Assembly: GCA_013368515.1 (NCBI GenBank) | Contig: JABWCI010000007.1 | Location: forward strand, 1-62,090 | Source of the DNA: Candidatus Altimarinota bacterium | Lineage (GTDB): Bacteria > Patescibacteriota > Gracilibacteria > BD1-5 > UBA6164 | Direction of reading: 5' to 3' | Length of the DNA: 62,090 bases | Shown here: positions 32,601 to 46,231 of the stretch, piece after piece | Layout: the number at the start of each line of letters is the position of its first letter | Numbering within the stretch: position 1 is the stretch's first letter | Position numbers and translations under genes: made by a program | The notes under the pieces: generated by a model | What the model saw: only the letters and a program-made list of their open reading frames with translations | Told to the model about the DNA's origin: nothing | Databases searched by the model: none

Positions 32601-35600
32601 AAATGCTCAATTGATTGCAAGCATTAAATGAAGTGATTGAAAAACTTTAACATATATAAATTGAACAAATATTAATTTTGAACTTGTTAGAGTAGAAGCA
32701 AAAATTGATGAGAATAAAGATATATCTGAAACAAATAAAAAAATTATATATGATTCATCTATAAAAGATGAAGTATCTATTAAAAATTTAAATAATTATT
32801 TATACTTTAAAGATTTTACTGTACCAACTTCACTATGAGTTTCAAAGTATTGAATTAATTTTAAAAATAAAGATATTAATGTATATTTAAAAGCCAAAAT
32901 AAATATAAGTGATTCAAATAAGTCTCAAATATTATCTAAAGAATCAAATTTATTAAAAATAGAAGTTAGAGGTGAATCTTTGACAACTACTACATATAAT
33001 TTAAATGATAGCTCAAATTTAAATGTAAATCAATGAAATCAATCTGTTTTAGCAAGTGATAATCAAAATATTTTCTTAATAGATTGAAATAGTCAAAATA
33101 TAGATAGTATTTTAAGTACTATAAATAATAATTCTAAATCAAATGAGAAATTAGTTTTTAAAATAGATAATTTATCTAAAATAGGGACATCTTTACCTAA
33201 TTCTTACCCATTAATTGTTGAATTATATTCATGAAATAATTTAGTTAAAAGCTCAAGTATTGATAATATTAATTGATTTGTTTCTTTATTTTCAATTTCT
33301 AAATCTTGAACTTATAATTTAAAAATTAAAGATAATTCTTGAAAGTTTGTTGAAAAAAGATTTGAAGTAATGCCATTATCTCCTCATAAATTAGATATAA
33401 ACTTATGAGCAAATTATTTACAAACTAATTGAAGTATTTCTACAAACTATGTAACTATTCTTGATAAATATAATAATCCAGTTTCTTGAAATTTCTATGA
33501 TTTGAAAATGGAAGTTTCAGATAATAATTTAGTTTTTGTAGATAACTGAAAAGATAATTTTTCAACTTCAACATATGAATGATATAAAATATTTAGATTA
33601 AAGTCGCTTAATAAATTATGAGAGAGTAATTTAAAAGTATCTTTATATGATTTAGATGGAAATGTTTTACTCTCAAATACAAAAAAAATCACTGTCTTAG
33701 ATTCTTTTAGTTTAAATACTAAATCTTTAATGGGTGATATTAAAATATGAGGATGAACTTACAAATATCAAATAGAAGTCAGAGATAGTTTATGAAAAAT
33801 TATTAATAATTTGAACTCTAGAGTTTATATGAAGGTAAATTCTAGTTATTTAGATTTACAAAAACCTTATTTTGATATTATAGATTGAGTTGCTATTGTT
33901 GAATTTAAAACAAAAAATTTAGCTTGAAAGAATATACCAATTGAGTTACAAATTGAGTGATTTTGAGAAATTTTTACTAAATCATTAGATATACTTCCAT
34001 GAATCCCAATGAAAATGGATATGGTTGTATCTAAGTCTAAAATTGAAGCTAACGGAGAAGATTATTCTCAAATATGAATTGAACTAAAAGATATATATAA
34101 TAATTTAGTTTTCACTGATAATAGTACAACATTAGATTTAGAAATATTGCCTGAATATAGAAACTTAATAAATTCTACATCATATACTCAGAAAGTAAAA
34201 GATGGTAAGGCTAATTTTAAAATTTATTCTACATTAACTCCATGAATCTGATATTTTAAAATTAAAACTACTCCAACTCTATATGATAATAAATTTTCTA
34301 TAACAGATGATTCATGAACTCTAGATATAAGTTGAGTTTGAGAAGTTGCATGAAAAATTGAAAGCTTTTATGTTTGGAATAAATCAAAAATAGAAAATAA
34401 GTATTATAACTCTATTTATACTACTTTACTTTGATCTAATTATTGAGATATTGATCAGAAAGATTATCTTGCTTGATCACTTATTTTCGAAAAAACAAGT
34501 AAAGCATTAGCTGTTACAAGTATTGTAAATAATCCATATCTTTACAATAATGTATTTTCAGTATGAAAAAATGGAGCATTTACTAAGCTATTTTCTGAAA
34601 GTGATTTATCACAAGATATTGATTTAGATGTAGCATTTAAAAATGACAATTTATATTTAGATGTTTTTAATAACTCTTTAAATACTAAAATTTGAGAAGC
34701 TTATTATATATTTCCAAATGATTCAAATTTGGAAGTTTGTGAAGATGATTTTAATAGTTGTATAAATTATTCTAAATCTGGTATATATTGAAAATCTTTA
34801 GATAGTAATTTTAGTTTTTATGTATCATGATGAAAATTAATATTAAAAGATAATTCAGGTAAAACTTATTTAGAGATTGATAAAAGTTGAAAAATATATA
34901 GAAAATCTAGTCTAGATTTTTTATTAAAAAATTCTAGTTCAAAACATTTGGAAATAACTCTTAGTTCTTGAAATAAAGAAGTAGCTTTATTGTGATTAAA
35001 TTTAGCAAATTGATCAATAAATATTTCAAGAGATATACTAACTTTAGACACTAAAATAAATAGTTCAAAAAATTCAGTATTAATATACATGGATTCTTCA
35101 TTATATTGAACGTATTCAAATTGAAAATGAGAAAATGAATCACTAGTAATATATTATAATGATCCTTTTTGATCTGAAACTTCTTTAAATTGATTTTCTA
35201 AGTGAAACAATTTTTGATATGAAAATTTTGAAAATAATTGAGGTCTTTGATGGTCTAAATGAAATAAAACATTATTAAGTTTTTCTTTTTGAAGAAATGT
35301 ATGAGAATCTCTAAAAGAAAATATGAGTTTTTCATCAATTAATATTTGAGATCCTTTAGTTAGTTTAAAGAAAATTAAAAAACAATTTAATTGAACTAAT
35401 ATTGATAAAAAATTTGATTCAACTATATGAGATTTATTATCTAATGAATCATTAATTGATACTTATAAGATTTTTGATTATAATAATGATTCTAGAGTTG
35501 ATGTTTTGTTAGTAAAAAATGATTGATATATAAAATTATTAGAAAATGTAAATACTAGTTCTAGATTCAGGGATATGTGAGATTTGGCTTATATAATTGA

Positions 35601-38600
35601 TTTATGAAATTATGAATTATTAAAGACTTGAGATTTTACATGAGACTGATATGATGATATATTTTTTGTAGGGGAAGATTGAGATCCTTATTTACTAAAC
35701 AACATAAATAAAGATTTTTCTAGACTTTCTTTAAAAAATAAATTTGATTTAAAATGAAGGATAATTAGGGCAGAGAGTTTTGATATGGATAATGATTGAA
35801 TTACAGATATAGTTACTCTTGATGACGAAGGTTCAATAAATATCTTTTATTGAAATTTGGGTTCTTCAAATCCTACATTTACTAAACTAAATCTTAGTGA
35901 TGATTATGGTGTTAAATTGAGTAATCAGATAAGAAAAGATTCATGATTTATATATTTTGATTGATTATATCAAATTGATTCTAGATATGATAATACTGAT
36001 TTAATTAATTCTAATAAAGATTATTTAGATAATTTAAGAAATTCTTTATGAGCTTGATCAGAATCTGTTAGTAGAGAAATAGTTGATACTGAATTAGCAA
36101 ATAGTTTTATTTTTGAACAAATTTCATATTCTAAAAATAATAATGTAGATATCGATTGACTAAATTGATTGATAAATCTTCCATCAACTATAGAGCAAAC
36201 AACTTTTATTAAATCTGAATATTCTGATGCTGCATGAATAAAATATGAAAAAATTTATACAGATAGAAATTGATGATTTTTGAAATCTTGAGATATAGTA
36301 GATATTCAAATAAACATTACTAATAAATCATGATGAACTAAAAGAAATATAGCTTATATAGAAGACTCTCTAGAGTATTTTAATGTAGATTTTTCTAGTG
36401 TGACTAACTCAAAAAATCTTCCTATAAAAATACCAAATAATAGTTATGACTTTTTATTTGATGGGTTTTCTTTATGAATCAATGAAAATTTTTCTATAAG
36501 TTATAGTTGAGAAGTTAAGCCAATCAAATATTCATATATGCAAGTATGATTATTTGAAAAATGAGAAGCTGGAGATGATTTATATTGAGATGTTCTATTA
36601 AAAGATAGTCCAGAAAATTGTTGAGATCCAGTTGAAATATTTAGATCAGTTTCTACAAGATTGTATAGTAAATGATTAAAAAATCCTTCTTGTGATGATA
36701 GTACTTTACCTGAGGAATTATCTAAAAATACTCTTGATTCAGATTGAGATGGTATACCAGATTATATAGAAAATCTTACAACAGATAATGATGCAAGAAA
36801 AGAATATTCTCAAGATGTTTTAAATAATTTGTTTACTGATTCAGATTGAGATGGTATACCAGATGATGAGGATAATTTTAATTCATCAAATTGATTTCAA
36901 GATGCTTTATCTAGTGTTGATTCATGACTTGATAATATACAAAATTTTTTAAATTGATTAAGTTGTTGATTTAATAATGGTTCTTGTATTTCTATGCCTT
37001 TAAATTGGGCTCCTTTAGCTCCATGAAATGATCCTACTTTCATGTGATATCCTATTTGAGATTGATTATATGTTTGAGAATGACTTCCAGTTTTTTCGAG
37101 TTTAACTTGATTACAAACTTCTTGTGGAACTTCTCCATGTTGTCTTCCAACTGTTTGGCCTGTTAGTCCTCTTGCATATGTTCCAGGTCCAACTTGTTGA
37201 CCACCATCAGCATGATGATACTTATGAACATGGGCACCAACTAATACTTTCAGATTATTTGTTACTCCTACTTTAACTTGATGAATTTGAATGGCGGCTT
37301 GTTTTTGATGACCAGCTATTGTTGCAGGTTATTCTAATATGCCTTGAATTTCACCTCTTTTCCCATGATGAAATTGTATAGTTATTGCAAAACCTTTATT
37401 GAAGTGTAGTAATGATTGATCAGATTGAGCTCCAGAATCAACATGATATCCAGTTTACTGATCTGATTTTTGAGTAATAAATTGAAATTGTAGTATAGAT
37501 GTTAATCAATCTCTAGACTCAAATTATGCAAACAACTATTATAATTATATAACTGGAAAATGAAGTTACTCTAGTTTATGATCTATAAATGAAGCTGTTT
37601 CTGATCACAATTCTAATATTTCTTGACCTTTATTTACAATTTGAGCTGAGTCATGAACACCAGTTTCAGTTACTTTAGATACTGAGTCTTGAAATTTTGA
37701 CTTTTCAGATATAACAAAAATTGCTAAACAAAGAATACAAGCTTTTCCTTGATTTTTAATGAATTGGGTTACTAGGCAAATAGAGGAGATTGTTAATAAG
37801 TTAACTGATTTTCCAACTTTGTTTATCATATTACCTGATTTTTCTTGAATATATGATACTGATTTAGATTGGCAAACGAATAAAGCTAATTGGCTGAAGA
37901 ATAGTTGAAATAAAGATGCTATAAGTAATCAAACAATAGATATTGATACTTCTGGTATAGATAATGAGACTGTAAAATGATACGCTGAAAAGGCTAAACA
38001 ATATAATTCTTGAATAAAAGAAGCTTATGAATTTATAGGTTCTCTTCCTTTAGTAAAAATAGAGCAATCTCAAGTAGAAATTTCACTTCCATGGATTTCA
38101 TTATCAGAGATAGATAAAACAATTTTTACTCGGAAGTCTACTTTAGAATCTTGGAAAGCTGAAGTTTCTAGAGCTAGTAACTCTTGGACTTTATGAGCTA
38201 CTTGTAATTTTTCAGACCCACAAGCTCAACAAAGATGTTTAGATAATAATTCAGCTTGAGAGAAATTATTGATTGATTCAAATGCATTGGTAAACTCATT
38301 AGAGTCTAACTTAGAGGTATTAAAAAGTTATAAAGAAATACCAGAGCAAATAAATAAACTTTTAAATACTAAAGAAAAATACTTAGAGCAAATATTATGT
38401 AATGTCGAGACTATTTCATATATTTTATGATGACGGATATGAAAAAATGGTGAAAGGTTTAAAGCATGGGTTGAATTATTTATACTTATAAAAGCAATTT
38501 TAAAATCTTGGCAATTATTAATAGATGTATTTGTTGAATATGAACAAGAATGTAAAGAGTGTAAAAATGAAAGACAAGATTTAATGACTTTTGTATTTGA

Positions 38601-41600
38601 ATTAATAAGTATGATTATTCCTGAAATTCCAGTTATTGAATTTCCTAAATGGCCAGATATTATTGTTGATTTACATAATATTAGAGCATGAATAAATGTT
38701 TTATTGCCAGAATTCCGTGTAACTTCAAGACCAATTTTATTACCTGAATTACCTAATTTATATTTACCAGATGCTCCAAATGTTAATATAGTACTACCAG
38801 ATTTACCAGTACTACCAGAATTAGTAATTCCAGAATTACCTGATTTACCGACTTTACCAACTGTAGAATTACCAGATTTACCACCACCACCGACTTTACC
38901 TAAAATGTTATCTGCTTTAGAAGCAATTTTAGATATCTTAAAATTAGTAACTAAAGCAATGTGTATTCTCAAATCTTCACCATTTATTCCAGAATGGAGA
39001 GCCTGAGATCAAATTGCATTTTTAACTGAAAGAAATTGATACTTACCTACAGATTTTTTAAGTTTAAGTTCTCCTCATTTTTCTTTTCCTTGGATTGATG
39101 CTATAAAAGTTACTACTTATGTAAATCTTGAATTTGAGGTTGATTTTATTACTGAATTAGCAAGACAAGTTGCAATGCCTATAAATGAATTTACTTCAGA
39201 CTTTACAAGCTTGTTTGATATAGATATAGCTGATTTAGATTTTAGATATGTTACTCCTTCAGAGATAAACGTTAATTTGTGAAACTTAAATGATAGAGAT
39301 AAAAAAATAGTAAATCTAGTTTCTTCTATTTTGATTAAGAATCTTATTCATTGATATGATTATATACAAAAAAATAAGGATATAACTATTTCAAATGAAG
39401 AGTTTAAAAAAGAAATTTGATTAGCACTTTCAAGTGAGTCTATTTCTTGAGATCCAAGGTTTGATGAACTAAGAGATTTATGGAATAATGTAAATAAATA
39501 TACATATTCTTGAGAAGATAAACTTATTCAAGAACTTAAAGACAATAATTTTAATAAATTTGAATCTTTAAAAGATATTATTAATACAGAAATTATTAAA
39601 AATAAAGAATTTAAAAATAAGTTAAATGATTCTATTAATAATCCAATAAAGAAAGTATCTTTTAATAATAGTTCATCTGTTGATTATTATAATTCAATTT
39701 TAGATAAATATAACTCTAAGACTTTTGAGTCAACTTCTAATTTATTAAACTTCAAACAAGAAGATTCATATTGATGAGAATTAAAAGAGATATGAAACTC
39801 TTTACTAGAAAATATAAATACATCTTTATCAAATTATAGTAATTCTACATCTAAAAATACATTATTGTTATCAGCAAATACTACTTGAACTTCTCAATCA
39901 ACAAATAATTCATGAGAACAAAATTCTTGTACTTATTGATGAAAATCTAATTGAGATTATTCATATGTTTATGAATGAATATATATACTTGAATGAAATA
40001 GATCATATAGATTATTCGATTATAAAGATGAGTTATTATGAAATGAAACTACGCAAATTATAGATTTTGATTTAGATGGAGATGAAGATTTATTATATTT
40101 TGCTAATAATAAACTTTATTTAAAAGAAAGTTTAGATAAAAAATCTGATAAATCATTTTTAAATGAAAACCCTATAATTTTGGAATCTAATGATAATAGG
40201 TTTCTAAACTCAGATAATTATATAAGTTCTGTAAATAATTTAAGAAGTACTAATTGATCTAGTTGAATTATTGATTTATCATTTTCTTGAAAAAAATCTA
40301 TTAATAACTATAGAGTTTCATTTTATACTGTGATTGATAAATTTTTAAATGAAAATAATACAAATTATTCACCAGTTTATAGAAAAAAATCAATAATTGA
40401 TTGAATATCTTGAGCTTGAGAAATAAATTTATTATCTGACACTGATTTATATAAAGAGTATAAAGATTTGGTATTTTTAGATAAAGTTTGAAATCTAAAT
40501 TGAGTTCAAATTGAAACAGACGAGTTTATAAATATTAGAAATGATATTAATAATTGAAATGTAGTTTCTGTTAATAATTGAACTAAAATATATTCTTGAG
40601 ATAATTCAATGGTTTTAAAATATACTATATGAAGTTCATGAGAAATAAAGAGTATAATTGTACCTAAAAACAGACATATAGAAGTAAAAAATACTTTAAA
40701 TATTGTTTGAATAAATTGAGATTGATTTATTAGAAAGGGGAATAAAATGATATACTCTTGAGTAGATATAAGAAAATTAATATGAAAACCTTTATTATTT
40801 TGAACTAAAATTTCATATATTTGAAATAATTCAGATGTTAGAGATGATAGTTATGTTGAATTATCTTATTATGATTGAAGTATTCAGTCAATAGATTTTC
40901 AATATATATCTGATTGGGAACTATATAATTTATGATATAACTCTCAAAAATATTTAATATCTACTCCTAGAAATAATGATTTATATTATGCAAAAGTTTC
41001 TTCATTTAAAAATGACATAAATTCTACAATGAGTAATCAAGTATTATTGTCTCCACAAATCCATTCTGATTCAAACTCTCCAGATATAAATTTATCTAAG
41101 ATCAGAGTACCAGTTTATCAAAAACAAAGAATAGATTTAACTTCTTATATATATGAAGATACATGAATAAAAGAAGCATATATTGATTTTGATTTATCAG
41201 TTGATAGTTCTTGAGATTGAAATACTAAGAATGATAATGATTCTTCAAACATGAATAATTTAAATTTTATTATAGTTGACTCTAAAATTTATGTTGATGT
41301 TTGACCTTTTAATCAATTATATGATAAGAAAATATGATTAGTTATAAGGGATATAAATAATAATATCTGATATAAAGAAATAAAATTTGAAATTTATCCA
41401 CCTATTCCAAATATAAATGATTATATTGATGAAGATTTATTTTGATCTCTTGATGAAAAGTTGGATGATGAGCCTGTTAATGTTTATAGAGTAAGATGAT
41501 GAATGGTTTCAAAATTATCTACAAAAAATGGAGACAATTCAACACTTACTAATGATTGAGATTTTACTTTTAAAGTTTGAGAAAACTCATCTTGAATTAA

Positions 41601-42174
41601 AGTTTTTAAAAGTTGAGTCAATATAGCAAACATAAATGAAAAAACTTGAAAAATAGATATTGTTACTAATGATGGATTGTTAGATGAATTAGAAAATATT
41701 ATTTTAGATAAATGATCTTGAAATTATACTATTTCAGTATTAACATCTAATGATACTTCTAATAAACTAGTTTATCCAAAAATTATATTAAAAGATACCT
41801 ATAATGAAGTTTTTTATGAGACTATAAAAGTAGATTGAAAAAGTAAAATTAACATTGTTAATAATTATTCTAATTTAGATAATAGTTGATTGTTTTTCAG
41901 ATTAGTTAATGATGCAAATTATTCTTATTATTTATTACCTGATAATGCAACTTATAATGCTTGAAGCCTAGTTGTTTATAGAAGTAATAATCAAGAAAAA
42001 GAACCACTTTTTACAGTGTTTACAGATTGAAGAATAACTTCTCTAAACTCTAATTATATTTTAAAATATAGTAGTTATAACGATTATGTTAGTCTTATCT
42101 TACATGATAAAGTTTTCAATAGAGATATTGCTTCTGTTTTATATAAAATAGATAGTGATTATATAATAAAATAA
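29623..42174 (+). CDS. Giant secreted/surface protein, about 4183 residues
   Basis: One uninterrupted frame with hundreds of in-frame UGA glycines and no UAA/UAG, checked codon by codon. N-terminal signal segment ISSFLIFSLLFGITFRVPFF. The bulk is rich in Asn, Ser, Asp, Lys and Tyr, as in large beta-rich adhesins. Recognisable pieces: FDMDNDGITDIV (~35787) and DFDLDGDEDLLYF (~40064), like FG-GAP/VCBS propeller repeats; two DSDGDGIPD calcium loops of the thrombospondin type-3 kind (~36735 and ~36838); a Cys/Gly/Pro-rich stretch (~36960-37420); coiled, Trp-containing helices; and a proline repeat (38704-38905). No clear membrane anchor at the C-terminus. Probable role: attachment to a host or export of a large matrix protein (inference). 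Monocistronic, bounded by terminators on both sides. Confidence 0.93.
38704..38910 (+). repeat. Proline-rich PELP/DLP repeat inside the giant protein
   Basis: Codes for short units such as LPELPNLYLPD, LPDLPVLPELVIPELPDLP and LPDLPPPPTLP: Pro-X-Leu-Pro every three to six residues, flanked by helical segments. Likely an extended stalk or spacer. Confidence 0.8.
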
Positions 42175-42206
42175 AAGAACCATTTTAAAATGGTTCTTTT
42201 ATTTTA
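42173..42206. terminator. Bidirectional terminator after the giant gene
   Basis: Perfect palindrome AAAAGAACCATTTT/AAAATGGTTCTTTT with A-run and T-run, between convergent genes. Confidence 0.9.
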
Positions 42207-42552
42207 TATAATAAAGAGATAATACTTTAGATCTATAATAAATATTTTTTATTAGATTAAATTTTTTTTGCTCTTTTATAGAAAGATTATTTTTGTTATT
42301 ATATTTTAACATTAGTGGCTCTAATTTTTTTTCTAAAATTAATAATTCATTTCTATTTTTATAGTATCTTATTTTATTAAAATACAAATCTAGAGTTTTT
42401 ATATATTTGTCTCAATAATCTTTTTGTATCTTTGAGTTACTTAATGTTATTTCTTTGAATATTTTATTTTTTGTTGTTACTCATTGAGCATCAACAGATA
42501 ATGTAAAAATAATTGAGAATAAAAATATTGAAATTAAAATTATTTTTTTCAT
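42199..42552 (-). CDS. Small secreted protein of unknown function
   Basis: 117 residues: signal peptide MKKIILISIFLFSIIFTLSV then DAQG, followed by a Lys/Asn/Tyr-rich helical part (KLEPLMLKYNNKNNLS, IKEQKKFNLIKNIYYR). No family recognised. Last gene of the minus-strand envelope block, sharing the terminator with the giant gene. Confidence 0.7.
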
Positions 42553-42622
42553 ATTTTTTATATTTATATTATAAAGTTATTTAATATTACAATTAAAATT
42601 ATTATTGTCAATAATTTTAACT

Positions 42623-42660
42623 AAAAAAATAAAAAGAGAATTTTCTCTTTTTATTTTTTT
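42623..42660 (-). terminator. Terminator after the pseudopilin-like gene
   Basis: AAAAATAAAAAGAGAA/TTCTCTTTTTATTTTT palindrome just downstream (minus strand) of the gene ending at 42662. Confidence 0.85.
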
Positions 42661-42661
42661 A

Positions 42662-44890
42662 TTAATAATCATAATAGTAATCGTCATCATAGTAATAATC
42701 GTCATAATAATATTCATCATTATAATCAGGTATTCATAAGGCTTCTTTATAATCAATTGTATTAGTAGGTGTTTTTATTTCATAATTTCCATATTTTCTA
42801 TTTGCTTTACTATCTATTTCAAATTTTGTTATTTTAGAATTATTTGAAATAATATCAAAAATCATATAAAAATTGTTTTTTCAATAAGAAATATCAGTTT
42901 TTAGATTTAGGTTTCAAGTTAAATTATTATTTGAAGCTTCTTTAATTGACTCCCAAGACTTTATATTATTTATATAAAATCATTTATCATATTTATTAAC
43001 TAAAATTCAAGATTCAAATTTATTTTCATATAATCATCAATCATTTTTTGCTTTATTATCTATATTTGCTTTACTTTCAAAACAAGTTGATAATTTATAT
43101 ACTTGATTTTCTATTCCATTTTTATCCATTCATACTTCATAATAGTATCAAAATTTACATCAATTTATTTCAATATTTCATAAAGGATCATTAGGAACTT
43201 CATAAATATAAGGATTATTTATTGTTAATTTTTCTATTGTATTAGGATATTCTCAATTATCTTGATAATATTGCTCAATAGATGATCTAAGCATCATTAA
43301 ATCAGTAATTCTTGAGGCATCTCTTGCCTTTTTAATTTGATCTTCATAAATATTTACAACACTAAACTTATTATTTAATTCCAAAGTTTCTTTTGAATAT
43401 CTTCAAGTTGTATCAATTTCAAATATTTTTTCTCATTTTTCAGAAAAAGTAGTTTTTCAATTTATATTTTGATTAGACATACTTATATTTGAAACTAGAT
43501 TTGAATCATATATTTTTGATTTTAGATCAATAGAATTTATTATATTATTTGAATCAAGTTTTATATTTAGTTTAGTCTCCAATTCTCATGAATCAGCATA
43601 GAATTCAACTTTTATATTATTTCTATTTGTATAATTTGCTTTTAAATGTTCATCTGGATATCTTTTTTGATTTGGAATTATTTCATAATTTGCACTTAAT
43701 ATTTCTTTGTTGTTAAAAGTAATACTTCATGAATTTTTTTCTATTTGACTATCTTTTTTACCATCAAATCATAATGTATTATTTTCTCAATCTATAATTA
43801 AATATATACTTCATAAATTATTAAAGTCTTTTAACATATTTTTATATTGACCTTCACTACATTCTTTTCAATAAAAAGGATCAAATCTACTTTCAAGTTC
43901 TTTCATTTGATCACAAGAATATTTTGTAGGTTTTAAGTAGTATTTATTTCATTCTTTTTTATAAGCTTCAAATAATGGCTTGCTTAGTGCTTTATTGATA
44001 TCAGATCATATATTAGAAGGATTTATGCTTTTTAATAATTCTAATGACATTTTAGAACTATTATCTTCGTACATAATGTATTTGTTTTCTTTAGCAAGTT
44101 TTTCAAACTCAGCTAAAAATCATTTTACTTCTTCTATTCATTTATCATTTAGGATATTTAAATTTTTTAATAGTAAATAAATATTTCAGTCTTTAGTAAT
44201 AAAATCTATAAATGTATTCAGTTCAAATTTAACTTCATCTTGTCAAGCAGGTATAGCATTTACTATAGCTTTTAATTGTCATTTTAATTGAGAATCAAAG
44301 TTATTTGCTGTCGCTTCATAATTATTTAATTCTATACTAGAATTTATTTTTCATAGTTTTTTCTCATCTATATCTAGAGATATTTTTATATTTCAATTTT
44401 CAGAATAATTATTTGCATTTTCAAATTCTTTAGTAAATTTTTCTATAAATGTATTACTAGAATTTGCTAGATTTGATTGTAGTTTAAGTATTCTGTCATT
44501 TGCTATTTTTTTGTCATATTCAACTATATTAGGATTAAATACAGCACTTATTTTATTATCTTCTATATTTAAAATAGCAATATATGTTTTTGCATTTAGA
44601 TATCTAATAGTATTTCATAAATCATCATTTTTTAAAGTTCAAGAATATACTAAATCTATTAATCTAGAGTTTATTTCTAATAGCTTTTCTTCATTATTTT
44701 TATTTGACTCTATAAATTTATCAACAGCTTTAATATACTGTTTTCATTGATTAGATTTATTTAGTTCTAACTTTATTGTATCTGTTTCTTCTTTATAGTA
44801 AGTTTCATCATCAAATGATAATATTTTACCTATTCAAAAAATATTAAAACAAAAAATACTTATTATCAAGTAACTAATAACTTTTTTCAT
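42662..44890 (-). CDS. Secreted protein with embedded type II pseudopilin-like domain
   Basis: 742 residues. Signal peptide MKKVISYLIISIFCFNIFG. Most of the sequence is Asn/Lys/Glu-rich and of unknown fold. At about residues 515-600 is a block that looks like the globular part of GspG/T4-pilin-like proteins: KARDASRITDLMMLRSSIEQ, YYQDNGEYPNTIEKL, YEVPNDPLGN and YYYEVWMDKNGIENQVYKLS. Pilins carry this after a methylated N-terminal helix; here the helix is missing and the block is internal. The tail is Tyr/Asp-only: NDEYYYDDYYYDDDYYYDY. The short acidic-aromatic tail is encoded by a simple GAT/TAT run at 42662-42718. Confidence 0.8.
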
Positions 44891-44930
44891 AAAATAAAAG
44901 GGTTAAAATTAAATTTTACCCTTTTATTTT
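44891..44930 (-). terminator. Terminator after the O-antigen ligase-like gene
   Basis: AAAATAAAAGGGTTAAAA pairs with TTTTACCCTTTTATTTT around TTAAA, with T-run on the minus strand. Confidence 0.85.
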
Positions 44931-46173
44931 ATTTTTTAGCTATTTTTAATCAAACAAAAATAAACAATAGCATTGACAAATATGTAGCTTCAAATATATG
45001 TAAAAATATATTCATAACTAAAACTGCTAATAATACTCAAAAAATTATAGTAGATTTTTTATATAATCTAAATAATACATTTATTAATATACTTAAAAAT
45101 AATACAAAAAAGATTATTCATCATTCTATTAAAACTTGTATATACCAGCTTTCAGGAATATAATGATATTCATCAATTTTTGTTTGTTTTTCAGGATATA
45201 TATTTCTATAAGCAGGGCCAGATTCAGCAAGTCAAGCTCATAGTGGCTTTTCTAAAAATCTTTCAAATCATATTTCCATTCTATGGAAATGTCCAGTAGT
45301 AGAAGATGGCCTAAAAATGATATTTGTTAATTGATGTTGAAAAATTATTCATAAGATACCAAGTAATATTATTATAAAAGTACTTATTCTTAAAAAAATT
45401 TTTTTATGATGAGTATAAATATATTTTAAATTTGTTAAAAATATAATTCATCAAGCAGTCATTACTCAAAGTAAAGCACTTCTAGAATATGTTAATAATA
45501 TTAACCAAAATAAAAAAATGATAATAAAATATACATAAAATTCATTTTTTTTCTTCTGAATATATAAAAACATTCAAGAAAAAATGATTAAAAAATATCA
45601 CATTGCATTTGGTCAGTCTAGTATTCATTGAAATCTTCTGATTCATGAATTTTCAAGTCAATGATATACAGGAACTCATCAACTAAAAACCCAGTTACTT
45701 ACATAATCTACATATCCAAACTCTACTAAAAATTCTTCTTTTAATCTAAATTTAATAAGTATACCAAAAAGTAATGCCATAGCTCATGAGTATACAAATA
45801 TTGTTGCCAATTTTTTAAAATCAGTTTTTAAAAATATAGCTCAATGTTTATATATAATCATAACAATTAAGAACATAAAATCATATCTTCAACCATATAT
45901 TATGCTATTTAGTCCAAGTCAATTATATAAAGTTATTCAAACTCAATAAGTTATGTAAGATAGAACTAAGTAGTCAAGCATGTCAAGTTTAGGTATTTTT
46001 TTTGCTTTTATAAATTCATATATTAGACTAAAAAATATAGCCACTAAAAGTCATTCTTTAAATAAAAATCCTATTTTATCAAATCAAGTAATATATCATA
46101 AAAATACAGCTAAAAATACATAAAATGGTAGTATTGCAACTGCAAATTTTGTAAGTAGGGTAAATAAATTCAT
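44929..46173 (-). CDS. O-antigen ligase/polymerase-like membrane protein
   Basis: 414 residues with about ten to twelve membrane helices. The Wzy_C/O-antigen-ligase pattern is present: SGIRRFQGILDGPNAMGYFL before TM7, TYSRSALLGVMTAG, and a large outside loop with RPSSTTGHFHRMEIGFERFL then ERFLEKPLGAGLAESGPA and ending HYIPESWYIQVLIEGG. Family members transfer or polymerise undecaprenyl-linked glycans. With the GT4 gene upstream it suggests a surface polysaccharide or S-layer glycan. Confidence 0.88.
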
Positions 46174-46231
46174 AATTTATATTTAATAATATTTTTTATA
46201 TAATAAATAAAACAATAAAAATGTAAAATTT

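Noticed and set aside
38328-38972. Minus-strand ORF rich in Gly/Ser/Asn
   Set aside because: It is the antisense shadow of the proline-rich and neighbouring parts of the giant gene; UGA is also a sense codon here, so open minus frames are common.
29623-42174. Split of the giant frame into several genes or a pseudogene
   Set aside because: Only UGA interrupts the standard-code reading; no UAA/UAG was found in frame from start to end, and style is continuous.
42662-42720. Simple repeat of TCATCATAATAA type as a microsatellite
   Set aside because: It encodes the Tyr/Asp tail of the minus-strand secreted protein.
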